NCBI GenBank assembly: GCA_949126835.1
Contig: OX421501.1
Span: 5,278,499 to 5,342,498 of the forward strand
Reading direction: 5' to 3'
Length of the DNA: 64,000 nt
Source of the DNA: Anisus vortex
Lineage: Eukaryota > Mollusca > Gastropoda > Planorbidae
A program made the position numbers and the translations under genes. Positions 1 through 11,637 of the stretch are shown in pieces; the first letter of the stretch is position 1, and every line of letters starts with the position of its first letter. The notes under the pieces are model-generated. The model was not told where the DNA came from. It ran no database searches and was given only the letters and a program-made list of their open reading frames with translations.

Positions 1-254
1 TAATACAAAATTCTAATCAAAAGACAAGTGCAGCTATGCAACATAATATACAATACATGTATTGCTATAGAAAAAATAAACAGAAACCTTTAGTTGACAT
101 GTAAGTTGACATACTGTACTTTCAATGACGATGTGACTATGACTAATAGGTTAACAAATAACTTTTGTTTAGACCTATCCACAAATGTCACAAGAAATAA
201 ATATGTGTTTATTTCTTCTTAATTCGAGCTTTTGATTTAAACAAAAAAAATATT
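1..254. other. AT-rich sequence, nothing recognised
   Basis: No coding exon, repeat end or RNA gene could be supported here. Confidence 0.5.
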
Positions 255-320
255 TTGATTTATCTTATCTTATATCTTATCTTATACATTAAAGACGCTC
301 CTTCTATAAAGACGTATCCA
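255..320 (-). mobile_element. 3' tail of LINE-S (5'-truncated)
   Basis: The TTATC-rich tail followed by ACGCTCCTTCTATAAAG is the reverse complement of the 3' end of the LINE whose best copy lies at 28139-28700. Only the last ~60 bp are present, as expected for a severely 5'-truncated insertion. Confidence 0.65.
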
Positions 321-410
321 TATTGTGCTTTTAAAAAAAATCTTACTATTGAAAAGTTTACGCTTTTCCTATAAACCATCTTACTTATTAAATACACATT
401 AAAATACCGA

Positions 411-851
411 AGACTATAAAAAGATGGACTGCTTCCTTTGAAATTTCTTCTATTTGAGATCTTAAAACACTTAGTTTCGGAATTCCCAAATCGCACAAGG
501 TCCTCTAGACTCTAGACGTGCGGTATGATTTTCTCAATGGAAATTAGGATTAAAATCAAAAATTGTATACATTGAATTGAATTGTTGTATTTCCGACCCA
601 TCAATATCGAAGGTTATATAAGGCCTTTTTGTTAACTTGTTGTCATGTTTATCTTGTATCCATTTTATTGTTCTTATATTATTGTGTTGTACAGTTGGAT
701 GTCTATAATTCAGTTTATTATATATTATTGTTATATACAGCTTGAGCCTTTAGGGAATTTTAAGAGTAATTAAAGACAGTGTTATCGTCTGCGCACGGAA
801 AAAAAGTGTTAAGCTCTAAGAATAGAGCGAACGGCCCATCTTATTATAGTC
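411..851. mobile_element. MITE-A, decayed palindromic copy
   Basis: The left end AGACTATAAAAAGATGGACTGC and the right end CGGCCCATCTTATTATAGTCT form inverted repeats shared with at least five other copies (21567, 22880, 24932, 46521, 47256). The interior is longer than in the ~280-bp copies, so it probably holds extra inserted sequence. There is no coding capacity. Confidence 0.65.
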
Positions 852-1164
852 TTTGAAAATAGAAATTACTTCATTTATATAGCGCTATTCATAACAATAA
901 TTACTATTCGAATGCGCTTTACATTTACGCTATGCTGTTAAATAAATTGAATAAGTGTTCTTTTCTTTTTTCTCCTATAAATGTCAATATTATCTGTTGT
1001 TTAATTGTGTTCGGTGTTCGGAAGTTCATTTCACCACACTTGGTGTCAGCAATATGAATTATGTACCAAAGACAAACAAGTACCATGACCCAACTATAAA
1101 ACCGTGTTGTGTCTTCTGCTGTGTATAAGTTAGTAAACTATATGGGTATCATAATACACTACCA
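852..1164. other. No gene; short SINE-B-like piece
   Basis: About 868-935 (TTATATAGCGCTATTCATA...GCGCTTT) resembles the 5' part of the repeat at 44500-44790. Nothing else was recognised. Confidence 0.35.
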
Positions 1165-1560
1165 CGGTTCATAAATCAACCCTTACCGAAACATAAATAA
1201 ACCATTTATTGAAAGATAAATAAACCATTTATCGAAACATAAATAAACCATTTATCGAAACATAAATAAACCACTTACCGAAACATAAATAAACCATTTA
1301 TTGAAACATAAATAAACCATTAATCGAAACATAAATAAACCATTTAACGAAGCATAAATAAACCATTTACCAAAACATAAATACAACCATTTACCGAAAC
1401 ATAAATAAACCTCTTACCGAAACATAAATAAACCAATTACCGAAACGTGATCAAAGCACTTATTGAAACATAAATAAACCATTTACGGAAATATAAATAA
1501 ACCACCTACCAAAATTTAAATAAACCACTTACCGAAAAAAAAATAAACTAATAAACTGAA
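1165..1560. repeat. Minisatellite, ~22-bp unit
   Basis: About 17 imperfect tandem copies of a 20-22 bp unit close to CCATTTACCGAAACATAAAT. Units differ by point changes and small indels, so the array looks old. All units face the same way and there are no unique spacers, so it is not a CRISPR-like array. Confidence 0.9.
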
Positions 1561-2049
1561 GAAAAACATTTTCTTAGATGCACAATGTTTAGATAAAACA
1601 AAATACCAAAAGCTTTCCTTGGAAAAAAATTCTACACAATTCTAACAGAAATTTACTTTGAATAGCTATAAAATATACTCAACTAATTAATATCTGTTAT
1701 ACATACATAGGTTATTTTATCACTTAAAATTTTGATAGGCTATATTCTCATGGGGAATACAAAGTCATACACAAGCATTCCCTGCTGGCGTATATATATA
1801 TATATACATATATATGTATCGCAATTTAATGAACATAATATTAATTATCTAAAGTGAAAACTATCATGCCCTACGCAAATTAGTGGTTTGAGGCATGACT
1901 TTTTTTGTTTTTTTTTAAAATGAAGGTTAAGTTATTGGTTGTTAGCTGTAATAAAACTTACAACACTGTTTTAAAAATGATTTTCATTATTTTAAGGCTT
2001 ACTTTAGTTACATACAATACATGCATATTCTAGTAGAAAAGCGATACCT
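1561..2049. other. No gene; short (TA)n tract
   Basis: AT-rich sequence with a short (TA)n tract near 1791-1818. Nothing else was recognised. Confidence 0.45.
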
Positions 2050-2225
2050 CAGAAAAACCCAACGACGTCAGCTACGCTACGCACCCGTGCTCCCAATGCA
2101 AACGAAACTTCCAGGCGAGAATTGGCCTTATCAGCCTGTCTCCCGACCAACAAGCAACTACGACTTCGTCAGAGGATAGATTTCATCGAAACCGATGGAC
2201 AAACATCATCATTATCAGTAGGAAT
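2050..2225 (+). mobile_element. LINE ORF2 C-terminal zinc-knuckle fragment
   Basis: One frame reads HPCSQCKRNFQARIGLISL, then RFHRNRWTNIIII. This matches the C-terminal CxxC-type knuckle and 3' end common in molluscan LINE ORF2 proteins. Everything upstream is missing, so it is a 5'-truncated, non-functional piece. Clade not determined. Confidence 0.6.
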
Positions 2226-2386
2226 AATAAAGTTTCTAACTAATTTAGGAAGCAGTAAAATTATATATTCTAGTTACATTTATAAAAATATATTTCTCTA
2301 ATTAATATATAAAAGAAAAAATTACATTAAAATAGCTGACGATTATTTACGTATTCTTTGTTCAGTAGTTGATGTAGTTTCCTCCT

Positions 2387-4246
2387 ATTGACAGGTCTTG
2401 ATGAGGCTCGACCTTTTGGGTTCAATGCATACATGAAGTTCCGGTTTATTTCCGGCAAACAACTTAAAATAATACTTTCGACTTTTTTTCACGTATTTAG
2501 AAATATGCAAAGGCTTCTTGTTTAGTTATGAGTTATCCGTTTTATTTTTTCACTTCCGGGTCGCTGCACTGCAGGCGACCTGATTACGTTTTTCCGTTTT
2601 TCAGCTTTTCAATCCAGGATTTCAACATTTTGTATTGCTGAAGTATGTTAGTGGTTTGTATAATTGTAACTACTGTTCCTATGTTTTTATATGTGAAGAA
2701 CCGTCTGTGTAAAACTATTTTACACCATTAGTGTCCATACAAAAGAACAAACCGCTATCGTGGATTAAAAGGACAACATATAAGATAGAGCATTTGCAAT
2801 CACGTGACAAAAAGCCCGTCTTGTTTGTTTACTTTGTGTAGTGGTGAACGGTGGAAGCTGTATTAATACAGGTTTAAGAAGGTTTTATTTTTAAATATCC
2901 TCATTTCAACAATATGGAGTAAAAATATATAAAACACTGTCATGCGATGAAAATTAACATTTAAAGCTAAAATTTAAAACATTAATAATCAATGGAATAG
3001 GTTTGGTAAGCGTAGAATATTAAATGTATGATGTCGATTGTCGAAAGTTAGCTTAACTTACTATCTAAAAGTAAGGCATAGAGCAGGCTGTGAAATGTTT
3101 CACAATAGCTATTGAAATATAAAAATATAAAAGCCTAAAATCTTGTTTATTTCGTGGACGGACTACTAAGAACTATTATCACAGTTAAAAATCAAGATTT
3201 CTGGAAACAAATTCCTTATATTTTGGGTTGTAAGTACACATGGTAAAGAGCAATTTATTCCAACATGACACCATCATGGCTTCTATTTACATAGTTACGT
3301 CACCTAGAAATCTAAGCCACACCTATTGAAAATGCTCTATAAACATGTCTTTACACGAACAAGACGAAATAAATGTGGCCGTAGAGAAGAAATATGTTTG
3401 TGGATCTAGAAGAATTTTATCTGCTTCGCTCAGACAGACCCGTCTACAGTGACAAAATTAAAGGTGGAATAATGGCTATCTATAAACAAATAATATTAAA
3501 ATATCAACTGCATTACAACAAAAATGATATGTACACCAGGCATATAATTATTGTGCGTCAGCCCCAGACCATACTATCTACCATGAGAATTCACACAAAT
3601 ATACGTAACAAGAAATATATCGTCAAGACTTCAGTCAGCCAAAAAAAAAATAGCTGACTATTAATGAACATTTTATTGTATGATAAATTGTGTGATAGTG
3701 TGCGTGCATGTCTATTTTTATAAGTATTTCTTTGCTTGAGTACAAATAATTATTTTACATATTGTTTAAAATATGCTGAAAGACAGAACATCAGTAATCA
3801 AGTCACATTTCCGATTGTTTGGATCAATAAAGAAATATGATCGTATCTTTTCTCTTAACATCAAAAGTGAGTATGCAATAATTAATAGTCGAGGTGTTAC
3901 TCGCATTATGTTTCATGAAAATGTGTTTGTTAACAACTAGCATACAATAAACTATATATGTCAGGGGTCAATGCATACATAAACTTCCCTTTTTTCTTCC
4001 GCTTGAAAGAATTTTAAAAATATCTTACATTCAAAATAAGTGATTCTTCAAGTCTGACGTTCAAAACCAATCGTGTTCTGTTGGAAATTATCTAATCCCT
4101 TACACTTTATCTTACTCGCAAAAACCACAAGTAACGCAGCACATAGGCATGTTTTGTTAGTAAATAATTGAATAGGACCGGAAGTGCTGGAGTGCATTGA
4201 CGTTTTTTGTTCACCATGCAGCATAATCGTTAAGACTTTGTCAAGA
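2387..4246. mobile_element. Element C, putative copy with nested insertions
   Basis: The left end (TTGACAGGTCTTGATGAGGC) and right end (CGTTAAGACTTTGTCAAG) resemble the inverted termini of the ~600-bp elements at 20106-20705 and 24326-24914. The segments near 3840-3900 and 4035-4230 resemble the interior of those copies. It is three times longer than they are, and 2788-3341 is a separate MITE inside it. The boundaries of other insertions are unclear, and assigning the whole interval to one element is inference. Confidence 0.45.
2788..3341. mobile_element. MITE with GAGCATTTGCAATCACG-type TIR
   Basis: GAGCATTTGCAATCACGTGAC at the left end and TATTGAAAATGCTC at the right end are imperfect inverted repeats, flanked by TA on both sides. 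That suggests a Tc1/mariner-type target site. It has no coding capacity and sits inside a larger Element C copy. Confidence 0.45.
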
Positions 4247-4329
4247 CTTTCTATAGAAAGATAAAAATAACATGACGACTTATATGCTGTTGGTACTGTC
4301 ACATATTGGTAGTTCCAAATACTGGAACA

Positions 4330-4760
4330 CATTACTTATTTCTTCTATCTCTCCAACGAGAGTTTTGTGGGCGGTACTAAGAAGCCTGGACTGTTCTAAG
4401 AATCCACTCTCGTGCCGATTCCAAATTATCGAAATGGCTAGGAATAGTCTATTATTTCTCGTACAGGGGAGTTCATGTTAAAACTATTATTTTTATTATG
4501 AGTTTCGTAATGATACCATTATTTTCACCCCTCCTAGTAATAGGTCTGTTCCCCGCTCTTCTCCTCGAGTATTTAATGCTAGGGTCCGGCTATTGCAGGA
4601 GTAGTTTAGTACAGAGTTTTGTGCAGAGTTTTTATGTAGATAGTTTCTTTTGAGTCTGTTGGATGGACGCTTGTTTTGGCACTATTTTATTATCTGGACC
4701 ATAAGAACTGAACATCTACAAAAAGCTGTATAATATTAAATATTCAATATGTCATTGAAA
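4330..4760 (+). repeat. Dispersed repeat, possible solo LTR (copy 1)
   Basis: Shares ordered blocks with 39640-40130: TTTTGTGGGCGG, GTAATGATACCAT then TTTTCACCCCT, GTATTTAATG, and TTTTGGCACTATTTTAT or its like. Length and a promoter/polyadenylation-like layout fit a solo LTR, but no second LTR, primer-binding site or internal region was found, so this class is a guess. Confidence 0.4.
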
Positions 4761-5098
4761 CCTGGAAATGGCACCGGAAGTTCTTGATCTCTTCCATTTG
4801 AAAAGTTCAGACCCCATTAGGACCTGTCTATACATGTATTTTTTAAGATAGTCACGCACAGAGTAAATGTATTTATTTATATAATGAATGTTTAAAAGAT
4901 GTATTTAAAGCTTGAACTCGTGTACAATAATAACATTCCACTTGTCTGGTCAATCATGGGGCAGGATGACTGAGCGGCAGCGCGTTCTAAATGATCTAGC
5001 AAAACATTTTCAAATACAATATAAACTATTATTACATCATGGCCACTAAAGTAAACTACCAATAACAAAAACGAATCATTGGAGAGATTAATCTAGAC
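4761..5098. other. No gene; end fragment of Element C
   Basis: About 4770-4836 is the reverse complement of the Element C left end (CTTTTCAAATGGAAGAG region, then CAGGTCCTAATGGGG). Nothing else was recognised. Confidence 0.4.
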
Positions 5099-5303
5099 CA
5101 GGGGTCGGCAACCTTTTGATAACAGTGTGCCGAAGTATGGTTTCTAATTCATTCAGCGTGCCAACAACCTAAACGTGATCCTGCTGTAGCGCTAAATGTC
5201 TTGTAGAATTGACATGAATAGGCTTTTAAGACTTCTTCCACGTGCCATTAAAAATCCCTCGGCGTGCCAATTTGGCACGCGTGCAGTAGGTTGTCGACCC
5301 CGA
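5099..5303. mobile_element. hAT MITE (CAGGGGTCGGCAACC family), intact ends
   Basis: A 205-bp non-coding element starting CAGGGGTCGGCAACC and ending GGTTGTCGACCCCG. It is bounded by perfect 8-bp direct repeats ATCTAGAC (5091-5098 and 5304-5311), the hallmark of hAT insertion. Related copies lie at 17982, 43081 and 44264. Confidence 0.9.
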
Positions 5304-5354
5304 ATCTAGACTACAGTAGCTACACTGTTGGTAGGTGGTTAAGAGAATTTTTTA

Positions 5355-5420
5355 GTCTAAGAGAGGTAACTGAGTAAATATTCCACCAGTGTAAAAATTA
5401 CTCGGTTATTTCTCTTAGAC
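5355..5420. repeat. Short perfect-loop inverted repeat
   Basis: Arms GTCTAAGAGAGGTAACTGAG and its near reverse complement (CTCGGTTATTTCTCTTAGAC) are about 22 bp each around a ~20-bp loop. It could be a tiny MITE or a hairpin; no function assigned. Confidence 0.6.
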
Positions 5421-5779
5421 TATATATTGAACTCTTGGCGCCCCACATATTTAATTGTTATATTGCAATGCAATGCAATATTTACTCTGGGTCAGTGGCT
5501 CTCATCCATGGACACACTGATAGGAATACTTATTGCATGTAAATGAATGATGGTTGTTCTCTAAAGAAAGTTTATGCGTATACTAGTTCTTTTATATGTT
5601 ATAATGTGAAAAAAAAGGAACCAATAGTAATATAGGGGCCTAATAAATAGTAATGGTTTGAATTACAGCCCACACAATCACCTAGTATGCCGTGGCCATA
5701 GAAACTGGGGACGCTGCTCACTTTAATTACATTGCTCTTAGTCTTTTCAAAAAAGGCAGGAATTAGTAGAGTAGTTCTG
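5421..5779. other. Nothing recognised
   Basis: No exon or repeat end could be supported, apart from ordinary AT-rich sequence. Confidence 0.4.
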
Positions 5780-6031
5780 GAAAGTAGAAATGAAAGTAAA
5801 GTACCATACGCCGGACTGGTTCGCCAGTTTCTGTGGTCACGGCAAACAAGGGGATGTGTGGCCAGCACAATGCCCAGCCGTCTTTACTTTACGCCAACCA
5901 AAGGCAGGTGGATGGGCTCAAAGAAAACTTCGAATCCTGATAAAAAAAAACATGGCCTTCACCAGGATCCGAACTCAGGAGATTTGGTTCGGCAAACGAA
6001 CGCCCTGCCGCTCAGGCACCGCGCCCCATGC
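5780..6031 (-). mobile_element. SINE-A, near full length
   Basis: Minus-strand copy of a ~250-bp tRNA-derived SINE. The tRNA-like head is at 5955-6031, with the reverse complement of a B-box-like GGATCCGAACTC. The body contains the reverse complements of TTGGCGTAAAGTAAAGACGG and GTGGCCAGCACAATGCCC-type blocks shared by all copies in this window. Confidence 0.8.
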
Positions 6032-6461
6032 CGGATAGTAGGAGGAACTCGTAAAGTTAAATATTTTTAATGGGGTAAGGGAGTACACAAAAAAAAAAAA
6101 AGTAGTGGGAACCACTACTCTATGTGCCCAAGTCATTGTAGTCTAATGGCAGAGATATAGATTAGCCGACCTGAAAGAGTCTGGTTAAAATACAAGTCTT
6201 CAAGCTAAACGTCAATTCTAATCATTTAAATAAATAAAAAAGTTTCACTTTTTCAGACTTGACTTTTTTCCGCAGTTTTATCAAATTCACGACATAAATT
6301 AGTTTCGAGCCGAAAAAAACTAAAATCAGACAAATGAAGATAATCATTAGATAGACCAGTATATGTTCTTAACATTCAATGAAAACAATTGCAAACTATT
6401 AACTTAATTTTATGTCTTAAATCGCATTTTACGAAGTGTCCTTATAAAAAGACGCCAGCTG
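6032..6461. other. Nothing recognised
   Basis: AT-rich, with no supportable gene or repeat end. Confidence 0.4.
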
Positions 6462-7306
6462 TAAACGGGTTAAATGGACAAACAACTAATGCAGGAAATG
6501 TTTATTTACAACAGTTTAACGTGAATTAATTGTATATCTCTAATAATTAAATCTTGTAATGAGTACCATAATGCTGATTTATACAAATTAATAATAATTA
6601 ATCAGTAATATTTGTTATAATATTACAAAATATTATTTGTTTGGCATTACTATTGAATTAAATTTTGAAACATTTTTTTATTAAAGGGGGATAATTAACT
6701 CGTTTTTTAATAGATAATATTTCAATTATGTTTCACTTAATTTTTTTTTATAAAAAAAGTAAATGGGCTAAGACTTCATTTTTATAATTATCTAACTGTA
6801 AAAAGGTATTGCAATTAATATAAATTTATGAATAAAGAATTTATATGCACATTTTTAAACATTTCACGAACTACCCAATTTGTATGTCCATCAAATAACG
6901 TTTCTTCTCAACGTCATTCTCTAAGACTTGTTGTAAAACATCAATGAAATAAATTTTCAGATTAACTGGTTACTGGTAACGAAATGTAATCAATATTTGA
7001 ATTTGCTAGATCCTAATAATGACAACCATATTATTAGAGACCGACCGACCGAAAGCAAATTTTTATTCCGGCCGAAAATGAAAACTTACCGAATATTATA
7101 CATTGACTTTCGGCCAAAACCAAAAGTTTAACTACAACTTCGGCCGAAACCGAAAAATAAACCGAAAATGCGAAACAAATGATTTCAAAAGACTGCACAT
7201 TTATGTGTAATATTAACTAGTTTATGGGCACTCCATTTGAGTAAACCATTCTTTGGAGTGATTAAATAATCCGTTATTATTATCTTCATTCTTCTACTTC
7301 ACATTA

Positions 7307-7466
7307 AGTTTCTTATAAGTTTACAGACGTTCTTTCTAGTTAGAAGATTATTAAGCCCAAAACTCCTGAAGGGCGACAGGGATCCGTCGATGGCAGGGAT
7401 AGAACCCGCGACGAGTCAGTTGGTTTTTGGTTGACAGTCCGGTTAACTGACCGCTGGACCAGTGGG
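7307..7466 (-). mobile_element. SINE-B insertion (duplicated at 9769-9928)
   Basis: This ~160-bp segment is absent at the matching point of the sister hAT element (near 25772), so it is a clean insertion. Reverse-complement tRNA-like features (a B-box-like GCGGGTTCTATCC) and the block CCCAAAACTCCTGAAGGGCG recur at 44625 and 62940. It was copied along with the tandem duplication. Confidence 0.7.
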
Positions 7467-7762
7467 GATGTTAATATCTCCTTTTTTTTATCAACACCTA
7501 TTTTCGGTTCTAAATATCCGATTTTGTTACCCATTTTCTTTTCCCCTCTCCCCCGGGCAAAGTAAGTTATAGTTTGGAAAAGACAAATTTGCATTGATTA
7601 TACTAAAAAAAATAATACGAAGGACCATTGATCCTTAGAACGTGGTGAAATCTTTGTAAAAAAACATAGTTGATTTTGGATTAGCAGAAGCTGTAGTGTC
7701 ATGAATTTAGACCTTTATAATTATAATATAAATCAGTGGAAATTAGATCTATATGTTACACA

Positions 7763-8923
7763 CTGTTAAGGATCCATTTATGGACTTAAAGTTATTTAAA
7801 CAAAAGCCATTCCCTCCTCTAAAAATCCCCCATCCCTATTAATTAGAATGTTATGATTGGGAGGATTCAGACAACAAGTCCGATAGTTGTAATGAACTGC
7901 GCCGTGGCTGTCAGTTGCTCTAGTCCACCGAACAGTTTGTCGTTGAGGGTAGCCCCAAGGGGCCAAAAGGCTGACCGGGTAGAAAGATACAGAGGGCAGG
8001 TCTGAAGGACATGCTCCACATTTTCGGGAGCTGTTTCGCAGGGGCACATTTCACTTGCTCCGATTCGTAGTTTGCGGAACATATGTTGCTTTAGCCTGTT
8101 GTGACCAGTCCTTAGTCTGAAGATGATGTTTTGAAATTGGCGGGAGAGTTTGTAGTAAGCATCAATCTTTGGGTTGTTTTGTTGCAGCTCAGACCATCTT
8201 TCGGATTCATTCCTTTTGAGTATTGCCTTTATTTCTTCGGGGTGTAGAGATGGGTCTGTCTGGTTTTGTCTGCCTCCAGCTTTAGCTAAGGTGTCGGCAG
8301 TGTCATTTCCTTCATTTTGTATATGCCCAGGGATCCATTGGAGAACCAGTTCTTTAGTTATTTTGCTCAGTTTTAAAAGTTCTGTACTGAGTGACTGGTT
8401 GATCGGGGCATTTTGTTTTTTTAGAGACAGGAGTACTGTTTTGGCGTCAGAGAAGATGACAATCCGGCTGTTGGGGGATTGAGTGTGGCTTGTTAGTATA
8501 TTTGCAGCAAGCTCAATTGCTTTTCTTTCTGCTCTTTCTGTCACTTCTGTGACAGTGGCTCTTTCTAGGAGTTCTCCATTTGGCCACTCTATGAAAATGC
8601 CGGCTCCTCCATTTTTCAAATCTTTTCCAGTTGACCCGTCAGTATAGACTCTGGTCCATGCATTTTGAGGGTATTGTTCTCTAATGATGTTGTTTACTGC
8701 TTCTTTTAGTATTTCGGGCGTGTAGTCAGATTTTTTTCCTATGTTGCTTAGTTCGTCTCTGATTTTTAGAGTAGGGCTTGGGTCCCAGGGGGGGAAGTGG
8801 CTGTGGGGTTGGGTAGGTTCAATTGCAATGTTTTCTATTTTATATTTACTTTTTAGATGTTTGGCTTCTTGTATAAAATTGGATCTTTGAAGTCTTTTTG
8901 TTGAGGAGGTTTTGAGTTTTGAG
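7763..8923 (-). pseudogene. LINE-N (I/Nimbus-like), truncated first copy of duplication
   Basis: This is the C-terminal part of a LINE ORF on the minus strand (readable 7867-8619 and further to ~8916), identical in translation to the longer copy at 10329-11531. It ends at the tandem-duplication junction, so the RNase H N-terminal side is cut off there. The TSD-like ACACAC and the 3' UTR near 7763 mark the LINE 3' end inside the hAT element. Confidence 0.8.
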
Positions 8924-10224
8924 TAAACGGGTTAAATGGACAAACAACTAATGCAGGAAATGTTTATTTACAACAGTTTAACGTGAATTAATTGTATATC
9001 TCTAATAATTAAATCTTGTAATGAGTACCATAATGCTGATTTATACAAATTAATAATAATTAATCAGTAATATTTGTTATAATATTACAAAATATTATTT
9101 GTTTGGCATTACTATTGAATTAAATTTTGAAACATTTTTTTATTAAAGGGGGATAATTAACTCGTTTTTTAATAGATAATATTTCAATTATGTTTCACTT
9201 AATTTTTTTTTATAAAAAAAGTAAATGGGCTAAGACTTCATTTTTATAATTATCTAACTGTAAAAAGGTATTGCAATTAATATAAATTTATGAATAAAGA
9301 ATTTATATGCACATTTTTAAACATTTCACGAACTACCCAATTTGTATGTCCATCAAATAACGTTTCTTCTCAACGTCATTCTCTAAGACTTGTTGTAAAA
9401 CATCAATGAAATAAATTTTCAGATTAACTGGTTACTGGTAACGAAATGTAATCAATATTTGAATTTGCTAGATCCTAATAATGACAACCATATTATTAGA
9501 GACCGACCGACCGAAAGCAAATTTTTATTCCGGCCGAAAATGAAAACTTACCGAATATTATACATTGACTTTCGGCCAAAACCAAAAGTTTAACTACAAC
9601 TTCGGCCGAAACCGAAAAATAAACCGAAAATGCGAAACAAATGATTTCAAAAGACTGCACATTTATGTGTAATATTAACTAGTTTATGGGCACTCCATTT
9701 GAGTAAACCATTCTTTGGAGTGATTAAATAATCCGTTATTATTATCTTCATTCTTCTACTTCACATTAAGTTTCTTATAAGTTTACAGACGTTCTTTCTA
9801 GTTAGAAGATTATTAAGCCCAAAACTCCTGAAGGGCGACAGGGATCCGTCGATGGCAGGGATAGAACCCGCGACGAGTCAGTTGGTTTTTGGTTGACAGT
9901 CCGGTTAACTGACCGCTGGACCAGTGGGGATGTTAATATCTCCTTTTTTTTATCAACACCTATTTTCGGTTCTAAATATCCGATTTTGTTACCCATTTTC
10001 TTTTCCCCTCTCCCCCGGGCAAAGTAAGTTATAGTTTGGAAAAGACAAATTTGCATTGATTATACTAAAAAAAATAATACGAAGGACCATTGATCCTTAG
10101 AACGTGGTGAAATCTTTGTAAAAAAACATAGTTGATTTTGGATTAGCAGAAGCTGTAGTGTCATGAATTTAGACCTTTATAATTATAATATAAATCAGTG
10201 GAAATTAGATCTATATGTTACACA

Positions 10225-11637
10225 CTGTTAAGGATCCATTTATGGACTTAAAGTTATTTAAACAAAAGCCATTCCCTCCTCTAAAAATCCCCCATCCCTA
10301 TTAATTAGAATGTTATGATTGGGAGGATTCAGACAACAAGTCCGATAGTTGTAATGAACTGCGCCGTGGCTGTCAGTTGCTCTAGTCCACCGAACAGTTT
10401 GTCGTTGAGGGTAGCCCCAAGGGGCCAAAAGGCTGACCGGGTAGAAAGATACAGAGGGCAGGTCTGAAGGACATGCTCCACATTTTCGGGAGCTGTTTCG
10501 CAGGGGCACATTTCACTTGCTCCGATTCGTAGTTTGCGGAACATATGTTGCTTTAGCCTGTTGTGACCAGTCCTTAGTCTGAAGATGATGTTTTGAAATT
10601 GGCGGGAGAGTTTGTAGTAAGCATCAATCTTTGGGTTGTTTTGTTGCAGCTCAGACCATCTTTCGGATTCATTCCTTTTGAGTATTGCCTTTATTTCTTC
10701 GGGGTGTAGAGATGGGTCTGTCTGGTTTTGTCTGCCTCCAGCTTTAGCTAAGGTGTCGGCAGTGTCATTTCCTTCATTTTGTATATGCCCAGGGATCCAT
10801 TGGAGAACCAGTTCTTTAGTTATTTTGCTCAGTTTTAAAAGTTCTGTACTGAGTGACTGGTTGATCGGGGCATTTTGTTTTTTTAGAGACAGGAGTACTG
10901 TTTTGGCGTCAGAGAAGATGACAATCCGGCTGTTGGGGGATTGAGTGTGGCTTGTTAGTATATTTGCAGCAAGCTCAATTGCTTTTCTTTCTGCTCTTTC
11001 TGTCACTTCTGTGACAGTGGCTCTTTCTAGGAGTTCTCCATTTGGCCACTCTATGAAAATGCCGGCTCCTCCATTTTTCAAATCTTTTCCAGTTGACCCG
11101 TCAGTATAGACTCTGGTCCATGCATTTTGAGGGTATTGTTCTCTAATGATGTTGTTTACTGCTTCTTTTAGTATTTCGGGCGTGTAGTCAGATTTTTTTC
11201 CTATGTTGCTTAGTTCGTCTCTGATTTTTAGAGTAGGGCTTGGGTCCCAGGGGGGGAAGTGGCTGTGGGGTTGGGTAGGTTCAATTGCAATGTTTTCTAT
11301 TTTATATTTACTTTTTAGATGTTTGGCTTCTTGTATAAAATTGGATCTTTGAAGTCTTTTTGTTGAGGAGGTTTTGAGTAGCTTGGGTTTTAGAGGGTGA
11401 TGACCTGATGCTTCTAACTTGGTGAAGTGAGTAAGGATTTTGGTTTCTCGTCTAGTTTCCATAGAGCTTAGGTTAGTTGCATCCTCCATTGCTCTGATCG
11501 GGGTAGTTTTCATTGATATATAGCTACACAACCTCGTCGATTATTTTTCTGTGAGACTGCTACTTAAAAAAGAAATAGGTGTGAACGTTTACTCCATACT
11601 CCAAGACTAACGCGCCTCACGTTTAACTCGTGACACA
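10225..11637 (-). mobile_element. LINE-N (I/Nimbus-like) 3' end with RNase H ORF
   Basis: The ORF at 10329-11531 (400 aa, minus) is the C-terminal third of a non-LTR retrotransposon polyprotein. Ribonuclease H motifs follow in order: YTDGSTG (first Asp), the AERKAIE glutamate, FSDAKT (Asp), and WIPGHIQNEGNDTADTLAKAG (His and Asp). A C-terminal CPCE...HVLQTCPLY knuckle comes next. Having RNase H after the RT places it in an I/Nimbus-like clade by family knowledge. The endonuclease and reverse transcriptase are missing, so it is 5'-truncated and not autonomous. It sits inside a hAT element, with ACACAC-type sites at both junctions. The Met at 11531 is only the first Met of a truncated frame. 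Confidence 0.88.

Larger units (their letters stand above)
6462..11385. repeat. 2,462-bp tandem duplication, copies look identical
   Basis: Bases from TAAACGGGTTAAATGGACAA (6462) recur from 8924 at a constant offset of 2,462. Every stretch I compared matched, including homopolymers and the ORFs read in both copies. The unit holds flanking DNA, the left part of a hAT element, a SINE-B and the 3' part of a LINE. At the junction (8910-8923) TTTTGAG appears twice, a 7-bp slippage-like filler. Near-perfect identity means either a very recent duplication or an assembly artefact; the sequence alone cannot tell these apart. Confidence 0.93.

Noticed and set aside
1165..1560. CRISPR-like array
   Set aside because: Direct tandem repeats with no spacers, in eukaryotic DNA: a minisatellite.
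3394..3657. 87-aa ORF
   Set aside because: No family, no splice or promoter support, AT-driven composition, and it lies within a probable mobile element.
5732..6070. ORFs of 112 and 82 aa; similar ones at 22197-22641, 30702-30890, 34210-34464, 56371-56574
   Set aside because: All are translations of SINE-A copies, in either strand.
7796..8047. Short ORFs over LINE-N (also 10258-10509, 8174-8482, 10636-10944)
   Set aside because: Out-of-frame or antisense readings of the LINE-N RNase H ORF.
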